Shown here: in pieces, positions 27,563 to 37,584 of the stretch
Numbering within the stretch: the stretch's first letter is position 1
How the letters are laid out: the number at the start of each line of letters is the position of its first letter
From: Candidatus Kryptonium thompsonii
GTDB lineage: Bacteria; Bacteroidota; Ignavibacteria; Kryptoniales; Kryptoniaceae
Assembly: GCA_001442925.1 (NCBI GenBank)
Contig: LDXX01000005.1
Coordinates: 1-64,000, forward strand
Direction: 5' to 3'
Length of the DNA: 64,000 bases
Position numbers and translations under genes: made by a program
Notes under the pieces: model-generated
The model's database searches: none
Seen by the model: the letters and a program-made list of their open reading frames with translations, nothing else
What the model was told of the DNA's origin: nothing

Positions 27563-29560
27563 TTAAATCTTCTTTTTGTTTGAAAACAATCGTATTAAAG
27601 TTCTGATTAAAATCTCAATATCAAGCGCCAGCGATTGATTTCGAGCATAAAAAGTATTCAACCTTTCAATCTCCTCCTTAGAAAGATCTTCAGCCTCCGA
27701 TATCTGAACTATTCCTGTTAAACCTTTCTTCCCTAAATAATCCTGACCATCTGGTGAATCAAGAGGCCGACCAACTAAACTAAGTTTCCCTGTCAAAACT
27801 TTCGGCAAAAGCAAAATCTTATTTCCAAAATTACCAATCTCTCTACCGAAAATCTTTTTAAAATATACCAAAGGATAGACAAAAATCAAAAGCGGGATTG
27901 TCAAAAAAATATCAAAAATTCTCTTCGAGAACTTATTCAAAAACTTATTAATGTTGTAATCAATATCAAGCACAGGAACATCGTCAAGTGAATCAATGCT
28001 TGCCTTGCTTAAAACCAAGTCTGAACTAACGAGGGCAAGCTTGAAGTTAACATTCTTGTCCTTTACACGGCTTATTATTGAAAATATCTCGGAATAAGGC
28101 AAATCATCGCTTATAAAAATCACATCGTTAACCTTTTTATCTCGGATTACCTTCTCAATTGTATTTATGCTCCCGATTATTTCAACATCATCAATTTTCT
28201 GGCCAAGTTTTCTTAAATCGTAATCAACTATCCCTACTATCTTCACATTTTCACTTGTTTTTCTCTTTAATCTTTTGATAAGCGAAACAGCCCTACTCCC
28301 AGTGCCAACGATTAGAACTCTTTTTGCAATGATATGTATATTCACAAAAGGAATTTTCCCAAAAATTCTTAAAACCAGCCTCCACCCAGGGATGAAAAAT
28401 GTATTAAAAACCGTCATAACGATAACTATCATCCTGCTAAAAGCATACTGTTTAAAGAAAAAAGTCATAGTTGACAAAATAAGTGCAGAAAACCAAACAC
28501 CAAGTAAAGAAAAACCGATCGAAAACTTTCTATTTGTATAGACCCCAAAAGAATAAAGAGAAAACCATACAACCAACGGTGGAACGATTAAAACCTCTGG
28601 ATAAGCATATTTTGGAAGAGCAAAAATTGCATTAAACCTGATAAATTCCCCAACCATAAAAGAAATCAAGACAACGAACACATCAACGACCATATCCCAG
28701 TAACTTTTAATAAACTTCCCAAGCATTGCAATTAAACCACGGACAACTATACCCACTTTTAAAATTAAACCAAGCAACGCAAATTCCCTGTAATGCTTCC
28801 GAACAAAAATTCTCATAGCATCATAAAAAACTCGAATTTCATCTATGTTGCTTCGCCTTGTGCTTTCCCCCTTAAAGTGAATTATCTGGGTCAACGGAAC
28901 ATAGTAAATTTTCCATCCCGCTTTTTTGATCCTATAACACCAATCGATGTCTTCACCATACATAAAGAAATCGTCATCAAGCCCCCCAACTTGCTCATAA
29001 ACTTCCCTTCTTATCATCATGAATGAACCGCTAACCGCATCAACTTCCGTTATCACATCTGGATCGAGATAGGTTAGGTTATACTTTGCAAAAATCTTAC
29101 TTTTTGGAAACAGAGTTGATAAACCGACCATCTTCGTAAACGCAACCCACGGGGTTGGGAAACTTCTTCTGCAAGCAAGTTGGAGCGTTCCATCAGGGTT
29201 TAGAATTTTACACCCAGCCATACCGCACTCAGGATGGGATTCAAAGAAAGAAATTAAAACTTTAAATGTATCTTCCTGAACTATTGTATCAGGGTTTATC
29301 AAAAGTATGTATTTACCTTTCGCTATCTTTAACGCTTGATTATTTGCTTTAGCGAATCCGAGATTTTGTTTATTTGCTATTACTTTAACCCAAGGAAATT
29401 TCTGTTTAACCATTTCAACACTTCCATCTTCACTGGCGTTGTCAACAACAAACACCTCTGCACTTATACCTTCAATAGCCTTTTCAATCGATCTAAGAGC
29501 GTTTTCAAGAAAATCCTTAACATTGTAATTGACAATAATTATGGAAAGATCAACTTCCAT
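27563..29560 (-). CDS. GT2 glycosyltransferase fused to a degenerate polyprenyl phosphoglycosyltransferase-like module
   Basis: 665 residues, two parts. Residues 1 to ~265: GT2 fold of the rhamnosyltransferase type, with [29 protein letters not shown] (DxD-like), and [15 protein letters not shown]. From ~285: several membrane helices, a Rossmann-like domain ([20 protein letters not shown], about 415-520) and a membrane hairpin, as in WbaP/CpsE proteins. The catalytic domain then jumps from the helix directly to [11 protein letters not shown] and [12 protein letters not shown]; about 55 residues including the KQERVG...KFRSM...DE segment of the intact paralogue at 31443-32837 are missing. The transferase chemistry of the second part is therefore doubtful. 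It overlaps the Dpm1-like gene by 11 bases. It could initiate or tether glycan assembly without phosphosugar transfer (inference). Confidence 0.85.
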   Translation of the reverse strand: MEVDLSIIIVNYNVKDFLENALRSIEKAIEGISAEVFVVDNASEDGSVEMVKQKFPWVKVIANKQNLGFAKANNQALKIAKGKYILLINPDTIVQEDTFKVLISFFESHPECGMAGCKILNPDGTLQLACRRSFPTPWVAFTKMVGLSTLFPKSKIFAKYNLTYLDPDVITEVDAVSGSFMMIRREVYEQVGGLDDDFFMYGEDIDWCYRIKKAGWKIYYVPLTQIIHFKGESTRRSNIDEIRVFYDAMRIFVRKHYREFALLGLILKVGIVVRGLIAMLGKFIKSYWDMVVDVFVVLISFMVGEFIRFNAIFALPKYAYPEVLIVPPLVVWFSLYSFGVYTNRKFSIGFSLLGVWFSALILSTMTFFFKQYAFSRMIVIVMTVFNTFFIPGWRLVLRIFGKIPFVNIHIIAKRVLIVGTGSRAVSLIKRLKRKTSENVKIVGIVDYDLRKLGQKIDDVEIIGSINTIEKVIRDKKVNDVIFISDDLPYSEIFSIISRVKDKNVNFKLALVSSDLVLSKASIDSLDDVPVLDIDYNINKFLNKFSKRIFDIFLTIPLLIFVYPLVYFKKIFGREIGNFGNKILLLPKVLTGKLSLVGRPLDSPDGQDYLGKKGLTGIVQISEAEDLSKEEIERLNTFYARNQSLALDIEILIRTLIRLFSNKKKI

Positions 29561-30308
29561 TTTTCTTCTTTCTGAAAAATTTTAAAATTCTCAAGAAGGC
29601 AAGTCTAATGACCATAAAAAACGCCTCAAGGACGATTTTTTTACTCATCTTTGACACACCAGATCTTCTCTCAACAAAAATTATCGGATGCTCAACGATT
29701 TTTAAACCTTTGTAATACGCCTTGACCGTTAACTCTATCTGAAAAGCGTAACCATTTGATCTTATTTTGTCAAGATCGATCTTTTCAAGAACCTTTCTTG
29801 AGATACATTTAAACCCACTTGTTAAATCCTTAACTGGCACCCCTGTCAATTTTCTCGCATAGAGATTTGCGAAATAACTTAACAAAACTCTTCTCATGGG
29901 CCAGTTCATAACAGAAACACCATGCGAATATCTTGAGCCGATAACGATATCATAACTATCAAGCGCCCCTTTAAGTAAATTAGGTATTTCCTTCGGATCA
30001 TGTGAAAGGTCAGCATCCATTTCAAAAACGAAATCATATCCTTCTTTCAGTGCGAATTTAAATCCCTCAACATAAGCTGTCCCAAGTCCAAGCTTACCTT
30101 CTCTTTCAATCAAATGAACTTTCCCCGAAAACTTTTTCTTAAGTTCCTTAACAACATCGGCTGTCCCATCAGGCGAATTATCATCAACAACAAGAACATC
30201 TATCTTGACAGAAGATGGAACAAGAGCCTCTTGCTTCAATATCGCTGGGATTAATTCTTTTATATTTTCCGCTTCGTTATAAGTTGGAATGATGACAAGA
30301 GCACGCAT
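29550..30308 (-). CDS. Dolichol-phosphate mannosyltransferase-like GT2 glycosyltransferase
   Basis: 252 residues. The start RALVIIPTYNEAENIKELI, VVDDNSPDGTADVV, FEMDADLSHDP (metal-binding DAD), LVIGSRYSHG-type segment and DLTSGFKCISRKVLEKI are typical of Dpm1-like polyprenyl-phosphate sugar transferases. No clear C-terminal membrane domain, only a short hydrophobic stretch near 225-240. It likely makes a polyprenyl-phosphate-linked mannose or glucose donor for the surface glycan. Starts 13 bases after the aminotransferase gene. Confidence 0.9.
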   Translation of the reverse strand: MRALVIIPTYNEAENIKELIPAILKQEALVPSSVKIDVLVVDDNSPDGTADVVKELKKKFSGKVHLIEREGKLGLGTAYVEGFKFALKEGYDFVFEMDADLSHDPKEIPNLLKGALDSYDIVIGSRYSHGVSVMNWPMRRVLLSYFANLYARKLTGVPVKDLTSGFKCISRKVLEKIDLDKIRSNGYAFQIELTVKAYYKGLKIVEHPIIFVERRSGVSKMSKKIVLEAFFMVIRLAFLRILKFFRKKKNGS

Positions 30309-30321
30309 GGATGATTAACTG

Positions 30322-31428
30322 TTATCTTTTAAAAAATTCTTTTACTGACTCAACTACATAATCAATTTCTTCATCCTTTAATTCAGGAAACATCGGCAGG
30401 GAAAGAACCTCATTTGAATATTGCTCTGAGATCGGAAAATCACCTTGTTTATATCCAAGGTGTGAAAATGCTTTTTGAAGATGAAGGGGAATCGGGTAAT
30501 GAACCGCAGTTTGAATTCCTTTCTCCCTCAAAAATTTAGCAAGCTCATCACGTCTTTTTGTCCTTATTGTGTATTGATGGTAAATATGTTTATTGTACGC
30601 CTCCGAATATGGAATGACAACATCATCAAGATCTTTAAATGCATCGTTATATTTTTTTGCTATTTCAATTCTTTTGGCATTCCAAGAATCAAGATATTTT
30701 AACTTCACAAGAAGCACGCTCGCTTGCAATGTGTCAAGCCGACTGTTAAGACCAAGGATTTCGTGATTATATCTTACTTTCGAGCCATGAACCCTTATCA
30801 TTCTTATTTTTTCAGCAAGTTCATCATCATCCGTTACGATCATCCCAGCATCTCCAAAGGCACCAAGATTTTTAGTTGGGAAAAAACTTATGCATGCGAT
30901 ATCTCCAAATGTGCACACCTTTTTACCTTTATATTCAGAGCCTAATGCTTGCGCTGAATCCTCAATTACATAAAGATTGTATCTTTTTGCAATATCGAGA
31001 ATTTTATCCATTTCCGCAGGCTGTCCATAAAGATGCACAGGTATAATTGCTTTTGTTTTCTCAGTTATCTTTTCCTCAATTAAATCTGGATTTATGTTGT
31101 ATGTTTTTTCATCAATATCAACATAGACAGGTTTCCCACCAAGCAAAACTATCGTTTCAGCAGTTGCGACAAATGTGAAAGGTGTCGTTATCACCTCTTC
31201 CCCAGGCTTTAAACCAATCGCCATTAAAGCAATTTGAAGAGCATCCGTCCCAGATGCAACACCAATAGCGTGCTTAACCCCAAGATACTGAGCAACCTTA
31301 TCCTCAAATTCTTTTACCTCATCACCAAGTATGAAATTGCCTTTACTTAAAACCTTCTGAATAGCGGAATCAATTTCCTCTTTTAAGTTCATATACTGTC
31401 TAACAGGGGTAAAAATTGGAATTTCCAT
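30322..31428 (-). CDS. DegT/DnrJ/EryC1/StrS-family sugar aminotransferase
   Basis: 368 residues, PLP enzyme of fold type I. The PLP lysine is in SFFPTKNLGAFGDAG (Lys186), with GTDALQIAL near 60 and EDSAQALGS near 156. These enzymes make amino sugars (3- or 4-amino) on nucleotide sugars. An AGGAGAATCTTT ribosome site precedes the ATG. Its place in the polysaccharide locus implies that the repeat unit contains an amino sugar; the exact position is unknown. Confidence 0.93.
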   Translation of the reverse strand: MEIPIFTPVRQYMNLKEEIDSAIQKVLSKGNFILGDEVKEFEDKVAQYLGVKHAIGVASGTDALQIALMAIGLKPGEEVITTPFTFVATAETIVLLGGKPVYVDIDEKTYNINPDLIEEKITEKTKAIIPVHLYGQPAEMDKILDIAKRYNLYVIEDSAQALGSEYKGKKVCTFGDIACISFFPTKNLGAFGDAGMIVTDDDELAEKIRMIRVHGSKVRYNHEILGLNSRLDTLQASVLLVKLKYLDSWNAKRIEIAKKYNDAFKDLDDVVIPYSEAYNKHIYHQYTIRTKRRDELAKFLREKGIQTAVHYPIPLHLQKAFSHLGYKQGDFPISEQYSNEVLSLPMFPELKDEEIDYVVESVKEFFKR

Positions 31429-31442
31429 AAAGATTCTCCTTT

Positions 31443-32837
31443 TTAAGTTTGCCCTTTTCCTGAAAGAACATGTAAAATTGTATAAGCGAGAATTTTCAAG
31501 TCCATTCGAAGTGACATGTTCTCAATGTAAAATAGATCATACTGCAACTTCTTTTTAACATCTTCGATTGACTCATCATATTTATACTTAATCTGAGCCC
31601 ACCCAGTTATTCCAGGTTTGACTTTTAGCCTGCGTTTATAAAGCGGTATTTTTTTTGAAAGTTCCTCAACGAACATAGGTCTTTCAGGCCTTGGACCTAC
31701 TAAACTCATATCTCCTTTCAAGACGTTAAAAAACTGCGGTACTTCGTCAAGATGTAATTTTCTTAATATTTTTCCTACGCGCGTCACCCTTGGATCATTT
31801 TTCATCGCCCAAGTTGGACCAGTAAGTGCTTCCGCATTTTCAAACATAGAACGAAACTTGTATAATGTAAAAATCTTTCCATCTTTACCGACCCTTTCTT
31901 GCTTGTAAATCACTGGACCCTTCGAATCTATTTTTATCAAAATTGCGATCAAAATCCATATCGGCAATCCAACCAAAAGAATTATCAACGACACAACTAT
32001 ATCAATCAACCTTTTCACAACTTTTTCCCAAGGTTTCATCAACTCAGGCATGATTTCAATAAGTGGAAAGCCATAAATTTGATTCGTTCGAGCCTGCCCA
32101 CTTATCGCATCATAAAGATCGGGAACAATTTTAAATCCAACATCTTCATCGCACCTTCCAATTACCTCAAGAAGTTTTCCGTGTTCAGATGAATCAAGCG
32201 CAAAAATTATTTCTTTTATATCGTGTTCCCTTATGACATCATTGATCTTTTCAACTGATCCAAGTACCCTAACACCTTTATGTTCACCCCCCTTTCGTTT
32301 ATCAGTTCTAATGAATCCAACGACTTTATACCCAAGCGCTGGATATCTTTCCAAAAGGTCAAAAATCTCCTTTCCTTTTTCGTTAAATCCAACAATTAAT
32401 GTATTTCTTAACCCAATACCTTTTTCGAGCAATTTTCTCTGCAAGGTTCTCACAGCAATACGTCCCGCGGGTATAAAAAACATCATTAAAAACCAATAAA
32501 TTAAAATCAGTATCCTCGAGTTTGCTGGCGAATTAGTTGAAATATCATCAATAAAAATAGCGAAGAAAAGAACGAACACTCCAAATGTAACTGCTTTCAA
32601 AATGGTGATAACTTCGTCAAGCCTCGACTTAGCATACCACGATTGATATAAACCAAACAACCAGAACATGACAAGCCAATAAGCTGTGATGATTAACATT
32701 GGACCCCAAAATTCAGGTCTTACATAATAAGAAAATAAGCCACTCTCAACGCGAATCAAGTAATAAACATACCATACCAAAAACAGCATCAAAATATCAA
32801 TGGAAATCACCAGTACTTTTTCAGCAGTCTTTGACAT
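31443..32837 (-). CDS. Polyprenyl phosphoglycosyltransferase (WbaP/CpsE type)
   Basis: 464 residues. Four N-terminal membrane helices (about 8-120), a Rossmann-like domain (TLIVGFNEKGKEIFDLLE, about 140-240), a membrane hairpin (about 270-300) and the full catalytic domain: KQERVGKDGKIFTLYKFRSM, LHLDEVPQFFNVLKGDMSLVGPRPE (Asp-Glu dyad) and KPGITGWAQIKY. It transfers the first sugar-1-phosphate to undecaprenyl phosphate and so starts repeat-unit assembly. The ATG at 32837 is used; a TTG two codons earlier is less likely. Overlaps the GT4 gene by 17 bases. Confidence 0.93.
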   Translation of the reverse strand: MSKTAEKVLVISIDILMLFLVWYVYYLIRVESGLFSYYVRPEFWGPMLIITAYWLVMFWLFGLYQSWYAKSRLDEVITILKAVTFGVFVLFFAIFIDDISTNSPANSRILILIYWFLMMFFIPAGRIAVRTLQRKLLEKGIGLRNTLIVGFNEKGKEIFDLLERYPALGYKVVGFIRTDKRKGGEHKGVRVLGSVEKINDVIREHDIKEIIFALDSSEHGKLLEVIGRCDEDVGFKIVPDLYDAISGQARTNQIYGFPLIEIMPELMKPWEKVVKRLIDIVVSLIILLVGLPIWILIAILIKIDSKGPVIYKQERVGKDGKIFTLYKFRSMFENAEALTGPTWAMKNDPRVTRVGKILRKLHLDEVPQFFNVLKGDMSLVGPRPERPMFVEELSKKIPLYKRRLKVKPGITGWAQIKYKYDESIEDVKKKLQYDLFYIENMSLRMDLKILAYTILHVLSGKGQT

Positions 32838-33951
32838 TTTCAACAGGTTCTTTTGATTTTAAAAGCTCATAATATACTTCCACAGTTTTCGAAAGCATCT
32901 TATCAAGGCTAAAATTTTTCATTGCCTTTGCTCTTCCAGCCTCACCCATTTCTTTGCGCAAGGTTTCATTTTCAATCAAAGTTTGAAGCGCTTTTGTAAA
33001 CTTTACAATGTCACCAGGAGGAACAAGAAAACCATTTACTCCATCTTCAACTAACTCAGGCACACCACCAACATTAGAAGCCACAACAGGCAATCCAGCC
33101 ATCATTGCTTCAATGATAGTCAGGGGTAACCCCTCCCATCTAGATGGTAAAACAAAAATATCCGTTTTAGAAAAAATCTCAGGTATATCATATCTTTCCC
33201 CCCATAAGACGATTCTATCGGTTAAACCCTTTTTAGAAACATATCTTTGTACTTTCTCTCGCAATTCTCCATCACCAACAATCCAAAACACCGCATTATC
33301 TATATTTTCAGCGACATCAATTAAAAAGAACAAATCTTTGGGTGGTGCAAGTCGTCCAACAAATGTAACTATGGGTTTATCGTTATGCGGTTGTGATTTC
33401 ACAATATTTTGAAACAAAGATGGATCAACGCCGTTGTGAATCACGAGTAACTTTTCAGGCGGAGCAACTTTAAACTCTATAGCAAGTTCCCTATCATGTT
33501 CTGATACGCATATTATTTTCGTTGTCACGATTGAAGCGACTCGCTCAACTTGAGCCAAGAGCCATCTTTTCCAAAACTTTTTTCCCTCTGTAAAAACCCA
33601 ACCATGAGCCGTAAAAACCACGGGTTTTACATTTAAGACTGCGGACCAAAATCTAGCGATAATTCCAGCCTTTGAACTGTGAGCATGGATTATATCGGGT
33701 TTAAATTTTTTTATCGCTTTATACACAGGTATAAAAGCCCTTAAATCATTTACCAAGTGAAGACGCCTAACGAAATATGGATTTTGAAAAATCTCGACTC
33801 CCATTTCCCTCGCCTCTCTAACCAACCTAGGCTCCGGCGCGGAAACAAGACCAACAGAATGCCCCAGGCCTCTCATATACCTCATCAATTGCAAAACATG
33901 CATAGAGGCACCTCCAAAACCAGCCGATGTCACAACATACAAAATTTTCAT
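32821..33951 (-). CDS. GT4-family glycosyltransferase
   Basis: 376 residues with the GT-B fold. N-terminal glycine motif ILYVVTSAGFGGASMHVLQL, donor domain start KPIVTFVGRLAPPKDLF, and the E-x7-E motif in PSRWEGLPLTIIEAMMAGLPVVAS. The retaining mechanism and GDP- or UDP-sugar donor are typical for the family; the sugar is unknown. Acts in the cytoplasm on the lipid-linked intermediate. Confidence 0.93.
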   Translation of the reverse strand: MKILYVVTSAGFGGASMHVLQLMRYMRGLGHSVGLVSAPEPRLVREAREMGVEIFQNPYFVRRLHLVNDLRAFIPVYKAIKKFKPDIIHAHSSKAGIIARFWSAVLNVKPVVFTAHGWVFTEGKKFWKRWLLAQVERVASIVTTKIICVSEHDRELAIEFKVAPPEKLLVIHNGVDPSLFQNIVKSQPHNDKPIVTFVGRLAPPKDLFFLIDVAENIDNAVFWIVGDGELREKVQRYVSKKGLTDRIVLWGERYDIPEIFSKTDIFVLPSRWEGLPLTIIEAMMAGLPVVASNVGGVPELVEDGVNGFLVPPGDIVKFTKALQTLIENETLRKEMGEAGRAKAMKNFSLDKMLSKTVEVYYELLKSKEPVENVKDC

Positions 33952-33955
33952 GTTC

Positions 33956-35263
33956 TTAACTTTTCAGAGTTTTTTCTTCATGATTTAAGTTAACTAATGA
34001 AATCAAAAACCCAAAAAGGATCCAAAAATGGCGCCAATGTAAAGTATCTATTACAAAACTTTGCACGACTATTCCTACTAAGCAGCTAAATATCCATGAA
34101 ATATCACTTGAATAGATAATTCTCCTTGACTTGACCAAAACAAGCGATGCTGTCGCCAAAGCGCCTATCACCAGCGTTAAACCAATAATTCCATTTTCAG
34201 CCAAAACTCTTAAATAAAAATTGTGTGCAGAAGGTGTTAATCTAAGCATCGCTCCACCCATCGATTTCTGATAATCTAAAGAGTAATCTTCAAATTGTCC
34301 GGGTCCTATTCCAAGTGGATATGATTTAAAAAGTTCAACACCAGCCTTCCACGCCATAGCCCTACCGTATATATCATACCATTGGGCACCTCTAAATCTA
34401 AAACTTTGCCGAAAAACTTCAAGAATAACAGGTACAGATAATATAGCAACAATTAAAGCAACGCTAAAAACAGCGAAAAATCTTTTGCTTCTTTTTGTTA
34501 TCAAAGACACAAAACCAAGAAAAAAAATCCCAACTATTAAATTTAATAAAGAACCTCGCGAAAAAGTTAAAACAATAGATATAAGCAAAAACAAAAAAAC
34601 CAATGTATACCTCAATATCTCCCTTCTTTCCCCAAATAGAATTTTATTCATCGCATATAAAGCGCCCGTCACCACAAAAGCACCGAGGACATTTGGATCT
34701 TTAAAGAAACCAGACGGCCTTCCTACTCTGCCTTGAATTAACATCAGAATAATCATTAGCACCTGAACAATTGCAGATATATAAACTGCAATTAAATAGA
34801 ATCGCCTAACTTCAGCCCAAATTTTTGCATCTTTAATATAGCTTGAAAAATAAAACGCAAGTGAGATAGTGTATATTGTCACAGCACCGAAAAATACTCC
34901 TCTAGAAAAATTTTTTGAGTAAAAGATTTGGAGTAAGTTAAGAACAATGTATGCAAGCAATAAATGTAAAGCTGGATGCGAAAGCCACTTGAAATCACCT
35001 TTCATAATCCTTTTAAACCACGACCCAGCGAAAATGAAATCAACTGGAGCGGGTTCAAACTCCAACCCCCATAAAAACATTAAACCAGCGTTTGCTTCTT
35101 TGCTTGTAAATAAAATCCACATTAAACCAAACATAAACATAACAACCCACATCGCATAATAATTCACAAACATTCCAATCAAAGGCGTAAATAAAGCAAA
35201 AGCAAGCATAACATTTTGTAAATCAACCGCTGGAGTATATTTGTTCTCGGTGGTTATTTCCAT
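33956..35263 (-). CDS. O-antigen ligase/polymerase-family (Wzy/WaaL-like) membrane protein
   Basis: 435 residues with about 11 membrane helices and a large periplasmic loop before the last helices. The loop contains RGAQWYDIYGRAMAWKAGVELFKSYPLGIGPGQFEDYSLDYQ, whose GIGPGQF and the later SAHNFYLRVLAENGIIGL match the O-antigen ligase (Wzy_C) domain. It either polymerises repeat units or ligates the glycan to an acceptor; sequence does not separate the two. Overlaps the GT2 gene by 10 bases. Confidence 0.85.
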   Translation of the reverse strand: MEITTENKYTPAVDLQNVMLAFALFTPLIGMFVNYYAMWVVMFMFGLMWILFTSKEANAGLMFLWGLEFEPAPVDFIFAGSWFKRIMKGDFKWLSHPALHLLLAYIVLNLLQIFYSKNFSRGVFFGAVTIYTISLAFYFSSYIKDAKIWAEVRRFYLIAVYISAIVQVLMIILMLIQGRVGRPSGFFKDPNVLGAFVVTGALYAMNKILFGERREILRYTLVFLFLLISIVLTFSRGSLLNLIVGIFFLGFVSLITKRSKRFFAVFSVALIVAILSVPVILEVFRQSFRFRGAQWYDIYGRAMAWKAGVELFKSYPLGIGPGQFEDYSLDYQKSMGGAMLRLTPSAHNFYLRVLAENGIIGLTLVIGALATASLVLVKSRRIIYSSDISWIFSCLVGIVVQSFVIDTLHWRHFWILFGFLISLVNLNHEEKTLKS

Positions 35264-36048
35264 TTTAAACTTATCACAGCTCTTCTTATAAATTTCAAAA
35301 GTGAAAATGTAATTAAAAATGGGAAAACAAGCCCGCTGATCATCTTATTCTTTAATAAGTCAAAGTAAACTTTTAACTCATCTTTTTCCATCCTCCACAA
35401 TTCCCCCGAAGGCCCGCTATGCCCGAAATGGGGCTTGAACTTTAAAGCCAACGGTAAATCAATATATATTCCTTTATAATCAGATAGCAACAATCGAATC
35501 CATAAATGGTAATCGTCACAATACTTCAAACTTGGCTCTAAACGAAATGGTAAATCTCTCTTTAACATCATTGTACTCGTATAAAAATAATTTTTCAGTA
35601 AAATTTTTCTTTTTGAAACCTTTTTCCATTTAAAGTTCGTTAAATTATATTCGGGTTCATGATAATCGGTGGCAATTTTCATATTATGTCCAGTGAAATC
35701 AAATTCTGGATTGTTGAGCATAAAATTAAGTTGTATCTCAACCTTATGTCTAACCCAAGCATCATCCTGATCTAAAAAAGCAATATAAGGTTGCGTAGCA
35801 GCATCCCACCCAACGTTTCTCGGTATACTAGGTCCTCCAGAATTTTTACCAAGTTCGATTAACTTCATCCACCCATTATATCTTTTTTCAAGCTCCCTCA
35901 AAAATTTAACTGTTTCCTCCTCGCTGCCATCATCAACGACGATCAGCTCAGCGGGTCGCCATGTTTGTTCATAAACTGAGCGAATTGCCCTTTCAATTAC
36001 ATCTTTACCATTATAACACGGGATTATAACACTTACCGGTGCATCCAT
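35254..36048 (-). CDS. GT2-family glycosyltransferase
   Basis: 264 residues. PVSVIIPCYNGKDVIERAIRSVYEQTW, VVDDGSEEETV, GGPSIPRNVGWDAATQPYIAFLDQDDAW (metal-binding DQDD). The C-terminal part has a hydrophobic stretch near 240-255. Adds a sugar to the lipid-linked repeat; donor unknown. The start lies inside the end of the flippase gene (16-base overlap). Confidence 0.92.
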   Translation of the reverse strand: MDAPVSVIIPCYNGKDVIERAIRSVYEQTWRPAELIVVDDGSEEETVKFLRELEKRYNGWMKLIELGKNSGGPSIPRNVGWDAATQPYIAFLDQDDAWVRHKVEIQLNFMLNNPEFDFTGHNMKIATDYHEPEYNLTNFKWKKVSKRKILLKNYFYTSTMMLKRDLPFRLEPSLKYCDDYHLWIRLLLSDYKGIYIDLPLALKFKPHFGHSGPSGELWRMEKDELKVYFDLLKNKMISGLVFPFLITFSLLKFIRRAVISLKWK

Positions 36049-37571
36049 AAGAACGCCAACAATTTACTTTTAAATTTTTCTCTCTCACTTTGTTCAAGTG
36101 CCTTAATCCAAGCCACGGAGCTAAATATTACAAGTCCCAAAAGCGCCATAACAAACTTTAACAATAAATTCCACGCACCACTGGCAAAGGCAAGAAGAGC
36201 TATAACTATCGAAATGGAGAAAACAGAGAAACTCCCCTGATTTAAAAGTTTATTCCAAGCAACGATTTCCTTTTTAAAGACTATTCCATACAACAAAAGT
36301 GAATCAACAACTTGTCTCAACATCCATCCAACCCCTGCCCCCAAGATCCCAAATTTATAAATCAAAAATGAAATAAAAGGAACATAGAGAATAAGTTCAC
36401 CAAGATAAACCTTAGCCGTTATATCAGGTCTTCCAACCCCCTGCAATAAAATCGCAGGAAAACCAGCTATTGAATTAATTAGAATGCCGAAGGCAAGAAA
36501 TTTAAAAACATTTGAACTATTAACCGCAAAATCATAGCCAAGCCACAACTTTAAAATTTCGAAAGAAAAAAATGATAACACGAAAACAATTGGAAAAAGT
36601 ATAACAAAAGTTAAACGAACCGACTTTGAGAACAAATTTGAAATTTCATCATTTTGCCTCTGCCCGTCCAATAAACTAAAAGCTGGAAATAAAGTTATAA
36701 CTAAACTAGCGGGTATTATCCACAACCTTTGAACCACTTCAAACGGTGCTGTATAATAAGCCAGAACACCGACAGATAAAATCGCACCTATCAAAAATCT
36801 ATCAATATAAATCAAAATTGGATTAACGATATTCACCACAGTAATCCAACCCCCAAAGGAAAATAACTCTGACAAAAGCTTTAAATCGAATTTAAACTTG
36901 CTTTTTAAAGCTGGACAGATTCTCAAATCAAGAGCGAAAAGAGTAAAAATCATCAAAACCCGCATCATTATTAAGAGCACCACTATCCCCGTCAACTTCA
37001 AATTTAAAACCGCACCAAGAATTGATAAAATTAAAACACCAATTTTAACTGGAGCTAAAACAAAATTTATAAGATCAAAGCGTTGGTAAGCTTCCAAGAC
37101 ACCTTGAAGAGATGTACTCACTAAGATAATCGGGGTAAAAAGAAAAATAAGATAAAATGAAGTCCTTGCCTCAGAAATTAGTCCCGGGCTTATCTTTAAC
37201 ACCTTCTCAACAATAAATGGTGTTAAAAATAGGGAAACTATTGCTAACGCAATTCCGATGATTACCTGCATTAAAACTGATGTCCAAACTATTTTAGAAA
37301 TATTTTCAAATTCCCCTCGGGCTAAAGCATTAGCAACAAACTTTGTCGTTGCCCTTCCGAGGCCAAGATCAAGCATCGTTGAATACCACATCAACATCCA
37401 AAGAATTGAAAGTATACCAAATCTCTCAGTGCCAAGATACTTTATTAAGATTGGAACCCCCAAAATCGCAGCAATGATCGGAAGAACTTGACCAACAAAA
37501 TTAAAAAATGTGTTTTTGGCGATTAACTTTCTTATAGAAGAAAAATCAGGTGTTAAATGCTCTTTTTGCAT
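36033..37571 (-). CDS. Polysaccharide flippase (Wzx/MOP superfamily)
   Basis: 512 residues with about 14 membrane helices. The N-terminal segment NTFFNFVGQVLPIIAAILGVPILIKYLGTERFGILSIL is the Polysacc_synt signature of Wzx-type flippases. It moves lipid-linked repeat units across the inner membrane. The start is the ATG at 37571, 13 bases after the chain-length gene; a longer TTG reading would overlap that gene by 38 bases. Confidence 0.92.
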   Translation of the reverse strand: MQKEHLTPDFSSIRKLIAKNTFFNFVGQVLPIIAAILGVPILIKYLGTERFGILSILWMLMWYSTMLDLGLGRATTKFVANALARGEFENISKIVWTSVLMQVIIGIALAIVSLFLTPFIVEKVLKISPGLISEARTSFYLIFLFTPIILVSTSLQGVLEAYQRFDLINFVLAPVKIGVLILSILGAVLNLKLTGIVVLLIMMRVLMIFTLFALDLRICPALKSKFKFDLKLLSELFSFGGWITVVNIVNPILIYIDRFLIGAILSVGVLAYYTAPFEVVQRLWIIPASLVITLFPAFSLLDGQRQNDEISNLFSKSVRLTFVILFPIVFVLSFFSFEILKLWLGYDFAVNSSNVFKFLAFGILINSIAGFPAILLQGVGRPDITAKVYLGELILYVPFISFLIYKFGILGAGVGWMLRQVVDSLLLYGIVFKKEIVAWNKLLNQGSFSVFSISIVIALLAFASGAWNLLLKFVMALLGLVIFSSVAWIKALEQSEREKFKSKLLAFLWMHR

Positions 37572-37584
37572 ACAGATGGGGATA

